64,000 bases of DNA from Streptomyces lincolnensis (GTDB taxonomy: Bacteria > Actinomycetota > Actinomycetes > Streptomycetales > Streptomycetaceae), in NCBI RefSeq assembly GCF_001685355.1, contig NZ_CP016438.1, forward strand, positions 2,108,001-2,172,000, written 5' to 3'. Positions within the stretch are counted from its first letter, which is position 1. Every line of letters begins with the position of its first letter. The translations under genes were made by a program, and so were the position numbers. A model generated the notes under the pieces. The model made no database searches and was not told where the DNA came from. It worked only from the letters and a program-made list of their open reading frames with translations. Of the stretch, positions 30,293-39,163 are shown piece by piece.

Positions 30293-32756
30293 TCCGCAGG
30301 AAGGTGATCGAGTTCGCCGGGAAGGTGTACGTGAACTTGGCGGCGACCCCTTCGTAGGTGGACGTCACCGGGGCCACCGCGGTGGTGGTCTCGGTGTTCA
30401 CCGCGTCCGGGGCGGCGGCCAGCGTGGTGACCTTCGCCCTGGACGCGACCTTCGCGCGACCGAGGTCGATCGCCGTACGGGCAGCCGAGGACTGGGCGTT
30501 GACGACCTTGACGATCAGGTCACCGGTCTTCTTGTCCACAGTGACGACCTGACGGAACGGCTCGGCCGGCTTGTCGTCCTTGAAGCTGCCCCACTCCTTG
30601 CCGTCGAGGTAGAGGGTGACCTGCCGGCCCCGTACCTTGACGTCGATGTCGTAGGCGCGGCCCGTCTCGATGGACCCGGCCTTGGAGACGAGTGTCGACT
30701 TGCCGCCGTCCGTGGCCTGTTCGACGGCGGACTGGGTGTTGTTCCAGCCGCCCAGGTTCCACCAGTAGTAGTTGCCGGTGTCCTTGACGCCGAAGGCGAC
30801 GAGGAAGCCCTCCTTGCCGGACTTCTTGGTGGCCTTCACGTGCAGGTCGTAGTCGTGCCAGGCCGGGTCACCGGCCGAGACCATGGTGTTCTCGGCGGCG
30901 GTGTCGGTCTGGACGTACTGCCCGTCCTGGACGCTCCAGCTGCCCGCGCCCGAGTGGGTCCACTTCGAGGCGTCACCGGAGAAGTCGTCGGTGAGCAGCG
31001 TCCTGCCGTCCGCGTCGGTGACCAACACGTCGTCGTAGGCGGCGCTGGTCGCCCACGTGGAGAGGCCGACCGCTCCGGTGATGGGGGCGAGCAGCGAGGG
31101 CGTGCCGGTGGCCGTCGAGGGCACCACCCGGTCGCCGACGTTGTTCATGAACAGCTTCTGGACCTCGTAGTTGGCGGAGTTCCAGGAGGCGTGGTTGTTG
31201 AACCACACCAGGTCCGGGCGCCACTGCACGTAGTCCTCGTTGGCGAACAGCGGGGCGTAGGAGGCGAGTTTGACGATGTCCGCGTTGCGCTCCAGGCCGG
31301 TCATGAACGCGGCTTCGGAGAGGCCGTTCTTGAAGGCGTTGCCCTGGGAGGCGTACTCGCCGAGGAAGACCTTCGGGCCGCTGCGGTCGTAGGAGTCGTA
31401 GCGGTCGTTGTTCTGGAGGAACCACTGCGGGCTGTTGTAGTAGTGCTCGTCGACCATGTCGACCTTGGCCTCGCGGTTGAGCTGCCAGGCGGTGTCGAAG
31501 GTCTGGCCGGTGTCGTCCGGGCCGGAGTTGGAGACGACGGTGATGTCGGGGTACCTGGCCTCGATGGCGGCGCGGAACTGCTTGAACCGGGCCATGAACT
31601 CGACCGGCAGGTTCTCCTCGTTGCCGACCCCGAGGTGGGTGAGGTGGAAGGGCTTGGGGTGGCCCATCTGCGCCCGCTTCTTGCCCCAGGTCGACGTCAC
31701 GGGTCCGTTGGCGAACTCGATGAGGTCGAGGGCGTCCTGGATGTGCCGCTTGAGCAGCGCCTCGTCGTCGGTGGCCTTGTTCTGTCCGCAGCCGGTCACC
31801 AGGGCCGGGACGACGGGCAGGGGCATCGCGCCGATGTCCTCGGCGAAGCGGAAGTACTCGTAGTAGCCGAGGCCGTAACTCTGGTTGTAGCCCCAGAAGT
31901 TGGAGTTGGTGGCGCGCTCCTCGACCGGGCCGATGGTGTCCTTCCACTGGTAGGACCGCTTGCGCTGCCAGTTCGAGGCCTCGCTGTAGTCCTCCATGGA
32001 GCCGGTGTTGACCAGGCAGCCGCCGGGGAAGCGCAGGAAGCCCGGGTGGAGCGCCTCGACCTTCTCGGCGAGGTCCTTGCGCAGGCCGTTGGGCTGGTGC
32101 TTGTAGGTGTCGCGCGGGAACAGGGACACCATGTCCAGGGCCGCCGCGGCGGCGGAGGCGACGGTCAGACGGCCGTCGCTGCTGGTGCGCGTGGCGGTGA
32201 AGGTGGCGGTGTACTTGGCCCAGCCGTCCTTGCGCACGGTCACCTTGCGGGCGGCGGCCAGCGGGCCGTCGGCGTCCTGGAGGGTGACGGCGAGGGCGGT
32301 GCCGCGTGCCGCGCGGGCCCAGAGGGAGAAGTCGTACTTCTTGCCCTGCTCCAGAGGGATTCCGGTGTTGTATCCGGCGTTCGTGACGGACGAACCGGCG
32401 CCCAGGGAGAGGTAGTTGCGGTTGCGCTCGTTGAGCCGCCCGGCGTCGTCCACCACCTGGGCCGTGCCGTCCACCGCCCATGAGGTGAGCGGGGTGTAGG
32501 AGGTGTTGTCGGCGGTGGAGTACTCGAAGGACCGGTTCTGCACGAGTTCGGCGTACAGACCGCCGTCGGCGGCCCGGTTGATGTCCTCGAAGAAGACGCC
32601 GTACATCGTGTCGTCGATCTTCGCGCCCTTGGCGGCCGGGTCGACCGTGATCGCGTAGTCGGTGACGTCCTCGGCATGGGCGGGTGCGGGGACCAGGCCT
32701 GCGGCCACCAGGAAGGCGGTGGCCGAGAGACCTAGTCTCCAGCGGGTGCGTGACAT
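30279..32756 (-). CDS. Secreted GH51 alpha-L-arabinofuranosidase
   Basis: The 825-residue product has a signal peptide ending AHAED, a beta-sandwich carbohydrate-binding-like N-terminal region, and the GH51 barrel with acid/base Glu in GVGNEENLP and nucleophile Glu in FLGEYAS. Then follow the arabinofuranosidase C-terminal beta domain and an inserted LamG/DUF1080-like jelly roll (TDDFSGDASKWTHSGAGSW onward). It should release arabinose from arabinan or arabinoxylan outside the cell. At 825 residues it is much longer than plain GH51 enzymes (~500). A GTTCGAA inverted repeat lies upstream. Confidence 0.94.
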   Translation of the reverse strand: MSRTRWRLGLSATAFLVAAGLVPAPAHAEDVTDYAITVDPAAKGAKIDDTMYGVFFEDINRAADGGLYAELVQNRSFEYSTADNTSYTPLTSWAVDGTAQVVDDAGRLNERNRNYLSLGAGSSVTNAGYNTGIPLEQGKKYDFSLWARAARGTALAVTLQDADGPLAAARKVTVRKDGWAKYTATFTATRTSSDGRLTVASAAAAALDMVSLFPRDTYKHQPNGLRKDLAEKVEALHPGFLRFPGGCLVNTGSMEDYSEASNWQRKRSYQWKDTIGPVEERATNSNFWGYNQSYGLGYYEYFRFAEDIGAMPLPVVPALVTGCGQNKATDDEALLKRHIQDALDLIEFANGPVTSTWGKKRAQMGHPKPFHLTHLGVGNEENLPVEFMARFKQFRAAIEARYPDITVVSNSGPDDTGQTFDTAWQLNREAKVDMVDEHYYNSPQWFLQNNDRYDSYDRSGPKVFLGEYASQGNAFKNGLSEAAFMTGLERNADIVKLASYAPLFANEDYVQWRPDLVWFNNHASWNSANYEVQKLFMNNVGDRVVPSTATGTPSLLAPITGAVGLSTWATSAAYDDVLVTDADGRTLLTDDFSGDASKWTHSGAGSWSVQDGQYVQTDTAAENTMVSAGDPAWHDYDLHVKATKKSGKEGFLVAFGVKDTGNYYWWNLGGWNNTQSAVEQATDGGKSTLVSKAGSIETGRAYDIDVKVRGRQVTLYLDGKEWGSFKDDKPAEPFRQVVTVDKKTGDLIVKVVNAQSSAARTAIDLGRAKVASRAKVTTLAAAPDAVNTETTTAVAPVTSTYEGVAAKFTYTFPANSITFLRIRQR

Positions 32757-32775
32757 GGATACTCCGCGGCTCGAT

Positions 32776-32810
32776 GTTCGAAATATCAGACGATGATCAG
32801 CACTTCGAAC
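32776..32810. promoter_or_regulatory. Inverted repeat upstream of the GH51 gene (candidate operator)
   Basis: GTTCGAA (32776-32782) and TTCGAAC (32804-32810) are exact inverted 7-mers flanking an A/T-richer centre. They lie 20-54 bp upstream of the secreted arabinofuranosidase start. The position suits a sugar-responsive LacI- or ROK-type operator. The DUF6314 gene starts 73 bp to the other side. Confidence 0.5.
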
Positions 32811-32882
32811 GGCAAGATAGGGAGGGGGTCCGAGATCGTCAACGGGTCGCGCGGTACCGAAAGTGTCGGAAGCGAGGGGCGG

Positions 32883-33326
32883 ATGGGTGGGTTCTTGCCA
32901 GTACCGGACGCACTGGCGTATCTGGCCGGGAACTGGCGGACGGTGCGGTCCGTGCGGGATCTGGCGAGCGGTGACGCGGGCGAGTTCTCCGGTACGACGG
33001 TTTTCGGCCCGTTGGAGGGCGGCGGGCTGCTCCAGCGGGAGTCCGGCACCTTCGTCTGGCAGGGCGTCCCCCGTCCCGCCGAACGGACGCTGTGCCTCCT
33101 GCCGGGCCGGAGTCCCGGCGCGGTGGACGTGTGCTTCGCCGACGGGCGGCCCTTCCACGATCTGGACCTGGCCTCCGGCCGCCACCTCGCCGACCATCCG
33201 TGCTCGGCCGACCTCTACCGGGGCGAGTTCACCGTCCGGGACACGGACCACTGGCGGACCGTGTGGCGGGTGCGCGGACCGGCCAAGGACCTCGTCCTGA
33301 CCACCGACTACGCCCGTGAGGGCTGA
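32883..33326 (+). CDS. DUF6314 family protein
   Basis: The 147-residue product from ATG 32883 starts VPDALAYLAGNWRTVRSVRDL and ends WRTVWRVRGPAKDLVLTTDY. It is a lipocalin-like beta barrel pattern that I recall as DUF6314, common in actinomycetes. No signal peptide is present. Function is unknown. Its last 19 nt overlap the convergent phosphatase-fold gene. Confidence 0.82.
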   Translation: MGGFLPVPDALAYLAGNWRTVRSVRDLASGDAGEFSGTTVFGPLEGGGLLQRESGTFVWQGVPRPAERTLCLLPGRSPGAVDVCFADGRPFHDLDLASGRHLADHPCSADLYRGEFTVRDTDHWRTVWRVRGPAKDLVLTTDYAREG

Positions 33327-33901
33327 GTCGGGGCCCCGTCGAAGCGGAGGTTCCAGCGGCCCGCCCGGCCGGTGACGACGGTCGTCGACAGGGGGCGCAC
33401 ATCGATGTTCCAGTACGTCGAGGGCGGGGCCTTGAGGGCGTAGACCAGGGCGGCGCGCACCACCGAGGGCTCGGCCACGGCGACGATCCGGCCGCCGTCC
33501 TCCACGGGCCGGGTGTCGAGCCAGCCGCCGACCCGGGCGATGAACTCGTGCAGCGACTCCCCGCCGTGCGGCGTGGCGTGCGGATCGGCGAGCCAGGCGT
33601 CCACGGCCTCCGGCTCCCGGGCCATCGCCTCACCGAGGGTCAGTCCGCGCCAGCGGCCCATGTCGCAGTCCCGCAGGGCGAGTTGCACCAGCGGCGTGTA
33701 GCCGAGGGCGTCGCCGGTGGCCCGGCTGCGCGGGGTGGGCGAGCAGTAGCGCAGTTCGGCCGCCGCGAGCGGGATCAGGTCCTGGACGACACGCTGCACC
33801 TCGTCCCAGCCGGCCTGGTCCAGCGGGCGGTCGTCCTCGAACCGCTCCGCGAGCAGCGGTGTGCTGCGCGCGGCGGCGACGAACGTGACCCGTAGTTGCA
33901 T
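33308..33901 (-). CDS. Histidine-phosphatase-fold protein lacking catalytic histidines
   Basis: The 197-residue protein aligns with the phosphoglycerate-mutase superfamily in its middle part (LDQAGWDEVQRVV, CSPTPRSRATGDALG, GGESLHEFIARVGGWL). The catalytic RHG motif near the N-terminus is replaced by A9-A10-A11 in FVAAARST, and the second active-site His is replaced in VAVAEPSVVRAAL (normally SHGG). It is therefore probably not a phosphatase and may bind ligand or protein. The frame is open with normal codon use, so it does not look like decay. Confidence 0.85.
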   Translation of the reverse strand: MQLRVTFVAAARSTPLLAERFEDDRPLDQAGWDEVQRVVQDLIPLAAAELRYCSPTPRSRATGDALGYTPLVQLALRDCDMGRWRGLTLGEAMAREPEAVDAWLADPHATPHGGESLHEFIARVGGWLDTRPVEDGGRIVAVAEPSVVRAALVYALKAPPSTYWNIDVRPLSTTVVTGRAGRWNLRFDGAPTQPSRA

Positions 33902-33999
33902 GCGGCGATGGTGAGTCGCGAAAGACCGCAGGTCAATAGACGTTACTCATGAGTTACCCAGGGTGCGCGACAGCTCACCGACCGAACGGCCCGACGGGC

Positions 34000-35436
34000 T
34001 CACCGGAGCACCTCGCCGCACGCCGTGCGCAGTCGCCGTACCCCCTCGTGGATCTCCTGGGGACCCGCCACCGCCGCGAAGCTCAACCGGGCGTGGCCGG
34101 CCGGGGGTTCGGCGCCGAAGTACGGGCGGCCGGGGGTGATCGCGACGCCCGCGCGCAGGGCCGCGGCCGTGAGGGCGGCCTCGTCGGTGCCGTCGGGCAG
34201 GCGGAGCCAGAGGTGGTAGCCGCCCGACGGGATGTGCGGCAGGGCGAGTTCGGGGAGGTCCAGGCGCAGGGCCGCCGCCATGGTGTCCCGGCGGGTCCTC
34301 AGGCCGGCGGAGATCGCGCGCAGGTGGCGCGGCCAGGCGGGCGAGCCGACGAGTTCGAGCGCGGCCTCCTGAAGGGGCCGGGGCACGAAGAAGGTGTCGA
34401 CGACCTGGATGGCGCGCAGCCGCTCCAGCACCGGGCCCCGGGCGACCAGCGCGCACACCCGGAAGCTGGGCGAGGTCGCCTTGGTCAGCGAGCAGACATG
34501 GACGACGACCCCGTCGGCGTCCTCGGCGGCCAGCGGACGCGGCAGTTCGCACGCGTCCTCGTGCACGAGCCGTCGTACGAAGTCGTCCTCGACGACGAAC
34601 GCGCCCGCCTCGCGCGCGATGCGCAGCACCTCACCGCGGCGTGCCGGGGCCAGCACCGCGCCGGTCGGGTTCTGGAACAGCGGCTGGCACACGAACACCC
34701 GCGCGCCGGTGGCCCGGAACGCCTCGGAGAGGAGCGCCGGCCGGACCCCGTCCGGGTCGACCGGGACCGGCACGGGCCTGAGGCCCGCCGCGCGGGCGAT
34801 CGCGAGCAGGCCGGGATAGGTGGGCGACTCGACGAGGACGGGCGCCCCGGGCGGCGCCAGCGCGCGCAGGGCGATCGTCAGCGCCGACTGACCGCCCGCG
34901 GCGATCAGCACCTCGGCGGCCGTGACGGCCCCGCCGATGCCCCGCGCGAACCACTCGCGCAGCTCCGGCAGCCCCTCCATGGGCGGCCGCCCCCAGGCAC
35001 CGGGACGGCGTGCGGCCCGGGACAGCGCGGCCGCCAGCGCCCGCTCGGGCTGGAGCGAGGGGTGCAGATAGCCGCCGTTGAACTCGATCACCTCGGGCGG
35101 CGGTGTGGTGAGCGAGGCCAGGACGCCGCCGGCGTCCACCGAGCGCGGTACGAGCTCGGCGGCACCGCCCGCGCTCAGCGCGACCTCCTGCCAGGAGGTG
35201 TCCCCGGCCGGTGCGGGTGCCGTCCGGGGCTGTGCGCGGAACGCCCCGGCGCCGGGACGGGTGACGACGAGTCCCTCGGCGGCCAGCTGCGCCAGGGCCC
35301 GCGAGACGGTCACCGGGCTCACCCGGTACCGCTCCACGAGGGCCCGACTCGACGGCAGCTTTCCTCCCGGAGAGTAGCGGTCGAGCTCGCCTCGTAGGCG
35401 TTCCGCCAGTTCACCCACGCTGCTACGCTCATACAT
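34000..35436 (-). CDS. MocR-type regulator (GntR HTH fused to aminotransferase fold)
   Basis: The 478-residue product has a GntR winged helix (GELAERLRGELDRYSPGGKL to RVSPVTVSRALAQLAAEGLV) and a fold-type-I aminotransferase domain. The PLP lysine is in CSLTKATSPSFRV and the N-x-P-x-G-like stretch is FQNPTGAVLAPARR. MocR proteins sense PLP, amines or amino acids and often regulate a divergent gene. Its ATG (35436) shares 2 nt with that of the divergent EamA transporter, so it most likely controls that gene. Confidence 0.93.
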   Translation of the reverse strand: MYERSSVGELAERLRGELDRYSPGGKLPSSRALVERYRVSPVTVSRALAQLAAEGLVVTRPGAGAFRAQPRTAPAPAGDTSWQEVALSAGGAAELVPRSVDAGGVLASLTTPPPEVIEFNGGYLHPSLQPERALAAALSRAARRPGAWGRPPMEGLPELREWFARGIGGAVTAAEVLIAAGGQSALTIALRALAPPGAPVLVESPTYPGLLAIARAAGLRPVPVPVDPDGVRPALLSEAFRATGARVFVCQPLFQNPTGAVLAPARRGEVLRIAREAGAFVVEDDFVRRLVHEDACELPRPLAAEDADGVVVHVCSLTKATSPSFRVCALVARGPVLERLRAIQVVDTFFVPRPLQEAALELVGSPAWPRHLRAISAGLRTRRDTMAAALRLDLPELALPHIPSGGYHLWLRLPDGTDEAALTAAALRAGVAITPGRPYFGAEPPAGHARLSFAAVAGPQEIHEGVRRLRTACGEVLR

Positions 35437-35460
35437 GAGAGCACAGAGTAGCGCTACTAT
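35424..35460. promoter_or_regulatory. Divergent MocR/EamA control region
   Basis: TACGCT (35424-35429) lies 5 nt before the EamA ATG at 35435. On the minus strand TACTCT (35450-35445) lies 8 nt before the MocR ATG at 35436. The palindrome AGTAGCGCTACT is at 35447-35458, and a related GCTACGCT lies at 35422-35429. Both transcripts would be essentially leaderless, and the repeats are candidate MocR sites. Confidence 0.5.
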
Positions 35461-36358
35461 CCCCACCACGATAGCGGTCGACAGCTCGCCGACCAGGACG
35501 ACCGGCCCTACGGGCACCCTCCTCGCCGCCCTGGGGGTCGTCGCCTTCTCCCTCACCTTCCCCGCGACGGCGTGGGGCCTGGAGGGCTTCGGACCCTGGT
35601 CGCTGGTCGCCGTGCGGAGCGTCCTCGCTGCGGTGATCGCCGGGGTCTGTCTGCTGGCCCTGCGGATCCCGGTTCCCGCCCGGCGCCACCGGGCCGGGCT
35701 CGCGGTCGTGGCCGCCGGGGTCGTCGTCGGCTTCCCGCTGCTGACCACGCTCGCGCTCCAGTCCTCGACCACCGCGCACGCCGCCGTCGTGGTGGGACTG
35801 CTCCCGCTGACCACCGCGCTGTTCTCCGCCCTGCGGATCGGCACCCGCCCCTCCCGCACCTTCTGGGCCGCCGCCGGGGCGGGCGCGGCCGCGGTGGCCG
35901 CCTTCACCGTGCAGCAGAGCGGCGGCGCCCTGACCACCTCCGACCTGTATCTGTTCGCCGCGCTGCTGGTGTGCGCGGCCGGCTACACCGAGGGCGGCCG
36001 GCTGGCCCGGGTGATGCCCGGCTGGCAGGTCATCGGCTGGGCGCTGGTGCTGTGTCTGCCGCTGACCGTGCCGGCCGCCGCGCTCGCGCTGTCGTACGAA
36101 CCCGTCCACCTGACCGGGCACAGCGTGGCCGGACTGCTGTGGGTGGCGGCGGGCTCGCAGTTCCTCGGCCTGGTCGTCTGGTACCGGGGCATGGCGGCCA
36201 TCGGGATCCCGCGGGCCAGCCAGTTGCAGTTGGCCCAGCCGCTGCTCACACTGGTGTGGTCGGTGCTGCTGCTGGGCGAGCACCTGACGGTGGCCGCTCC
36301 GCTGACGGCCGCGGCGGTGCTCGTGTGCATCGCCGTCACCCAGCGGGCGCGGAGCTGA
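35435..36358 (+). CDS. EamA/DMT-family transporter
   Basis: The 307-residue membrane protein has about ten helices in two EamA halves (LLAALGVVAFSLTFPATAWG; LQSSTTAHAAVVVGLLPLT; SQFLGLVVWYRGMAAIGI; LLLGEHLTVAAPLTAAAVLV). DMT carriers export amino acids, metabolites or drugs. The ATG at 35435 is the only suitable start and has no ribosome-binding site. Divergent from a MocR regulator whose start codon it overlaps, which suggests an amine or amino-acid-related substrate. Confidence 0.92.
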   Translation: MRAQSSATIPTTIAVDSSPTRTTGPTGTLLAALGVVAFSLTFPATAWGLEGFGPWSLVAVRSVLAAVIAGVCLLALRIPVPARRHRAGLAVVAAGVVVGFPLLTTLALQSSTTAHAAVVVGLLPLTTALFSALRIGTRPSRTFWAAAGAGAAAVAAFTVQQSGGALTTSDLYLFAALLVCAAGYTEGGRLARVMPGWQVIGWALVLCLPLTVPAAALALSYEPVHLTGHSVAGLLWVAAGSQFLGLVVWYRGMAAIGIPRASQLQLAQPLLTLVWSVLLLGEHLTVAAPLTAAAVLVCIAVTQRARS

Positions 36359-36452
36359 AGCGGCGTGCACCAGCGGTTCCAACCGGGCCCCCGCGCCGTA
36401 GACTCAAGGCCACGGACCGCTGCTCCCGCACATCGTGAGGAGGCCCCATCCG

Positions 36453-36647
36453 ATGCGTGCAACCGTGGGCGACCAGCTTGTCCAGCACGGCAGGGTGGTC
36501 GGACAGCAGGACAAGGTCGGCGAGATCGTCGAAGTCATGGGCCGGGAGGGCAACCCCCCGTACCGCGTCCGTTTCGAGGACGGGCACGAGGGCGTCTGCT
36601 CACCGGGCCCCGACACCGAGATCCGGCACCGGGAAACGAGCGGCTGA
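36453..36647 (+). CDS. DUF1918 small protein
   Basis: The 64-residue product begins MRATVGDQLVQHGRVVGQQ and contains PPYRVRFEDGHEG. This is the SH3-like DUF1918 barrel found as a stand-alone small protein in actinobacteria. A ribosome-binding site GTGAGGAGG precedes the ATG. Function unknown. Its stop abuts that of the convergent glycosidase-like gene without a spacer. Confidence 0.85.
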   Translation: MRATVGDQLVQHGRVVGQQDKVGEIVEVMGREGNPPYRVRFEDGHEGVCSPGPDTEIRHRETSG

Positions 36648-37895
36648 TCAGCGCGGGGGTTTCGCCGGCCGCTGGTAGTGGTCGGCGACCACCCGTGCCA
36701 TCGCCCCGATCCGGTCCGCGGCCACGTCCTTGGCCGCGAAGAACACATGCCCGCGCACCTCGGCGTGCCCGCGGGCCAGTGTGAGGTGCCGGGACAGTTC
36801 GGCCGGGTCCTGCCAGGCGGCCGGCTGCGCCGGATCGCCGGCTTTGTACAGGGCCTCGCCCAGGTACAGCTTCGTCCTGCTCCCCCGCGCCGCCTCGGCC
36901 CACCAGGGCAGGAGCTTGGCGTAGTCGGCGGCGGCGAAGCCGATGTTCCAGTACAGCTGCGGGACGAGGTAGTCGATCCACCCCTCACGGACCCACTTGC
37001 GGGTGTCGGCATGCAGATCGTCGTACGTCTGCACACCCGCCCGGGTGTCCGAGCCGAGCGGGTCGGTGCCGGCGTTGCGCCACACGCCGAACGGGCTGAT
37101 ACCGAAGCGGGTGGCGGGCCGGATCCGCTTGACGCGGGCCGCCATCTCCAGGACCAGCCGGTCGATGTTGTCCCGCCGCCAGGCGGCCCGGTCGGTGAAG
37201 CCGCCGCCGTACCGGTCGAAGGCGGCGTCGTCGTCGAAGGTCTGGCCCGCCACCGGGTACGGGTAGAAGTAGTCGTCGAAGTGCACGGCGTCCACCGGGT
37301 ACTTGCGCACCGCGTCGAGCATCGCGTCCTGCACGAAGGCGCGGACCTCGGGCAGCCCGGGGTTGTAGTAGAGCTTCCCGCCGTACGGCACCACCCAGTC
37401 GGGATGCCTGCGGGCGGGGTGGGAGGCGACCAGCCGGGCCGGGTCCGTGTGGTTGGCGACACGGTACGGGTTGAACCAGGCGTGCAGTTCCAGCCCCCGG
37501 GCGTGCGCCTCCGCCACGGCCGTGCCGAGCGGGTCCCAGCCCGGGGCCACGCCCTGGGTGCCGGTCAGGAACTGCGACCACGGCTCGTACGGCGAGGGCC
37601 AGAGCGCGTCCGCGGTCGGACGCACCTGGAGGATCACGGTGTTGAGGCGGTTGCGCACCGCCGTGTCCAGATGGGCGAGGAGTTCGGTGCGCTGCTCGGC
37701 CGCCGTCATCCCCGGCCGCGACGGCCAGTCCCGGTTCTGCACGGTCGCCAGCCACACGCCCCGCATCTCGCCCGCCCGGCGCCCCGGCGCACCCGGGGCC
37801 GCGGCACCCTGGGCCGGGGAGGCGTTCGCTCCCGAGGCCGATGTGAGCGTCGACAGCGCGGCCAGCGCGAACGCCCGACGTGACAGTCGCCCCAC
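36648..37895 (-). CDS. Exported glycoside-hydrolase-like protein (GHL10/DUF187 type)
   Basis: The product is about 415 residues. It has a twin-arginine-like export signal (RLSRRAFALAAL) and then a TIM-barrel family signature: GEMRGVWLATVQNRDWPS, NTVILQVRPTADALWPS, HAWFNPYRV, DAVHFDDYFYPYP, FGISPFGVWRN. GHL10 proteins are predicted glycosidases acting on cell-wall or exopolysaccharide. GTG 37895 is used; an ATG six codons upstream is possible. The DDY motif is the likely catalytic region. Confidence 0.9.
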   Translation of the reverse strand: MGRLSRRAFALAALSTLTSASGANASPAQGAAAPGAPGRRAGEMRGVWLATVQNRDWPSRPGMTAAEQRTELLAHLDTAVRNRLNTVILQVRPTADALWPSPYEPWSQFLTGTQGVAPGWDPLGTAVAEAHARGLELHAWFNPYRVANHTDPARLVASHPARRHPDWVVPYGGKLYYNPGLPEVRAFVQDAMLDAVRKYPVDAVHFDDYFYPYPVAGQTFDDDAAFDRYGGGFTDRAAWRRDNIDRLVLEMAARVKRIRPATRFGISPFGVWRNAGTDPLGSDTRAGVQTYDDLHADTRKWVREGWIDYLVPQLYWNIGFAAADYAKLLPWWAEAARGSRTKLYLGEALYKAGDPAQPAAWQDPAELSRHLTLARGHAEVRGHVFFAAKDVAADRIGAMARVVADHYQRPAKPPR

Positions 37896-38062
37896 CTGCA
37901 CACCCCCATACACCGTGGATCCGCGCGGTCACGGATCGTCTCCGGGCCCAAGGATGCCCGACCCGAACGATCGATCATCGCTACTTAGGGGTAACGTGCT
38001 CGAACGGAGCAGGCGCCGCGGTACCGGCCCTGCCACCGCCGTAGATCAGCGAAAGGGACGAT

Positions 38063-38938
38063 GTGACAGGCATCCCAGCGGGAGACATCGCTCGGGTCGG
38101 AGTCGTGGGCTGCGGTCAGATGGGAGCGGGCATCGCCGAGGTGTGCGCCCGCGCCGGTCTGGACGTGAAGGTCGCCGAGACCACCGGCGAGGCCCTGGAG
38201 ATCGGCCGGACCCGGCTGTTCAACTCCCTGTCCAAGGCGGCCGGGCGCGGCAAGATCTCCGCGGAGGAGCTGGAGGCCACCCAGGCGAGGCTCGGTTTCA
38301 CCACGGATCTCGGCGAGTTCGCCGACCGCGATCTGGTGATCGAGGCCGTCGTCGAGAACGAGCAGGTCAAGACGGAGATCTTCCAGGTCCTCGACCAGGT
38401 CGTGACCCGGCCGGACGCGATCCTCGCCTCCAACACCTCCTCGATCCCGCTGGTGAAGCTGGCCGTCGCCACCTCGCGGCCCGACCACGTCATCGGCATC
38501 CACTTCTTCAACCCGGCCCCCGTGCAGCAGCTCGTCGAGCTGATCCCGGCGCTGACCACCTCCGAGGGCACGCTCAGCCGGGCCCAGTCCTTCGCCGAGA
38601 AGCTGCTCGGCAAGCACGCGATCCGCGCCCAGGACCGTTCCGGTTTCGTGGTGAACGCGCTACTGATCCCGTATCTCCTCTCCGCGATCCGGATGTTCGA
38701 GTCCGGCATCGCCAGCCGTGAGGACATCGACAACGGCATGGAGATGGGCTGCGCCCACCCGATGGGCCCGCTGAAGCTGTCCGACCTGATCGGCCTGGAC
38801 ACGGTCGCCTCGGTCGCGTACTCGATGTACGAGGAGTACAAGGAGCCGCTGTACGCCGCTCCCCCGCTGCTCCAGCGCATGGTCGACGCGGGCCGCCTCG
38901 GCCGGAAGTCCGGCTCCGGTTTCTACACCTACGACTGA
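38063..38938 (+). CDS. 3-hydroxybutyryl-CoA dehydrogenase
   Basis: The product has 291 residues from GTG 38063 after GAAAGGGACGAT. The NAD loop is GVVGCGQMGAGIAEVCARAG. The catalytic His lies in IGIHFFNPAP, and the C-terminal helical domain has RSGFVVNALLIPYL and GCAHPMGPLKLSDLIGLD. It oxidises 3-hydroxyacyl-CoA to acetoacetyl-CoA (or the reverse), feeding butyryl-CoA, PHB or ethylmalonyl pathways. Monocistronic with a clear downstream hairpin. Confidence 0.95.
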   Translation: MTGIPAGDIARVGVVGCGQMGAGIAEVCARAGLDVKVAETTGEALEIGRTRLFNSLSKAAGRGKISAEELEATQARLGFTTDLGEFADRDLVIEAVVENEQVKTEIFQVLDQVVTRPDAILASNTSSIPLVKLAVATSRPDHVIGIHFFNPAPVQQLVELIPALTTSEGTLSRAQSFAEKLLGKHAIRAQDRSGFVVNALLIPYLLSAIRMFESGIASREDIDNGMEMGCAHPMGPLKLSDLIGLDTVASVAYSMYEEYKEPLYAAPPLLQRMVDAGRLGRKSGSGFYTYD

Positions 38939-39002
38939 TCCGCACCTACGGCTGGTGCACAGTGCCCGTTCCAGGGTGCTGGTTACACAGTGCGACGCCC
39001 GC

Positions 39003-39032
39003 GGGCCCGGCACTCTTCGGAGCGCCGGGCCC
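39003..39032 (+). terminator. Rho-independent-type terminator after 3-hydroxybutyryl-CoA dehydrogenase gene
   Basis: GGGCCCGGC (39003-39011) pairs with GCCGGGCCC (39024-39032). An inner CTC/GAG closes a TTCG-type loop (39016-39019). No T-run follows, as is common in streptomycetes. Confidence 0.75.
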
Positions 39033-39163
39033 ACTGCATTCACACACCGTGTGCGCCCCGGGCCCGCATATGCCCCTCGCACACTCTCCCCACCTGCCCA
39101 CCAGGCGAGTTGACTCTTCATGCGCATGCAAGGGATGAGCCGACTACAGAAAGGAGTGGACCC

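Noticed and set aside
30840..32483. A long plus-strand frame opposite the GH51 gene
   Set aside because: It has Val/Gly/Glu-rich shadow composition and no motifs, while the GH51 catalytic residues are clear on the other strand.
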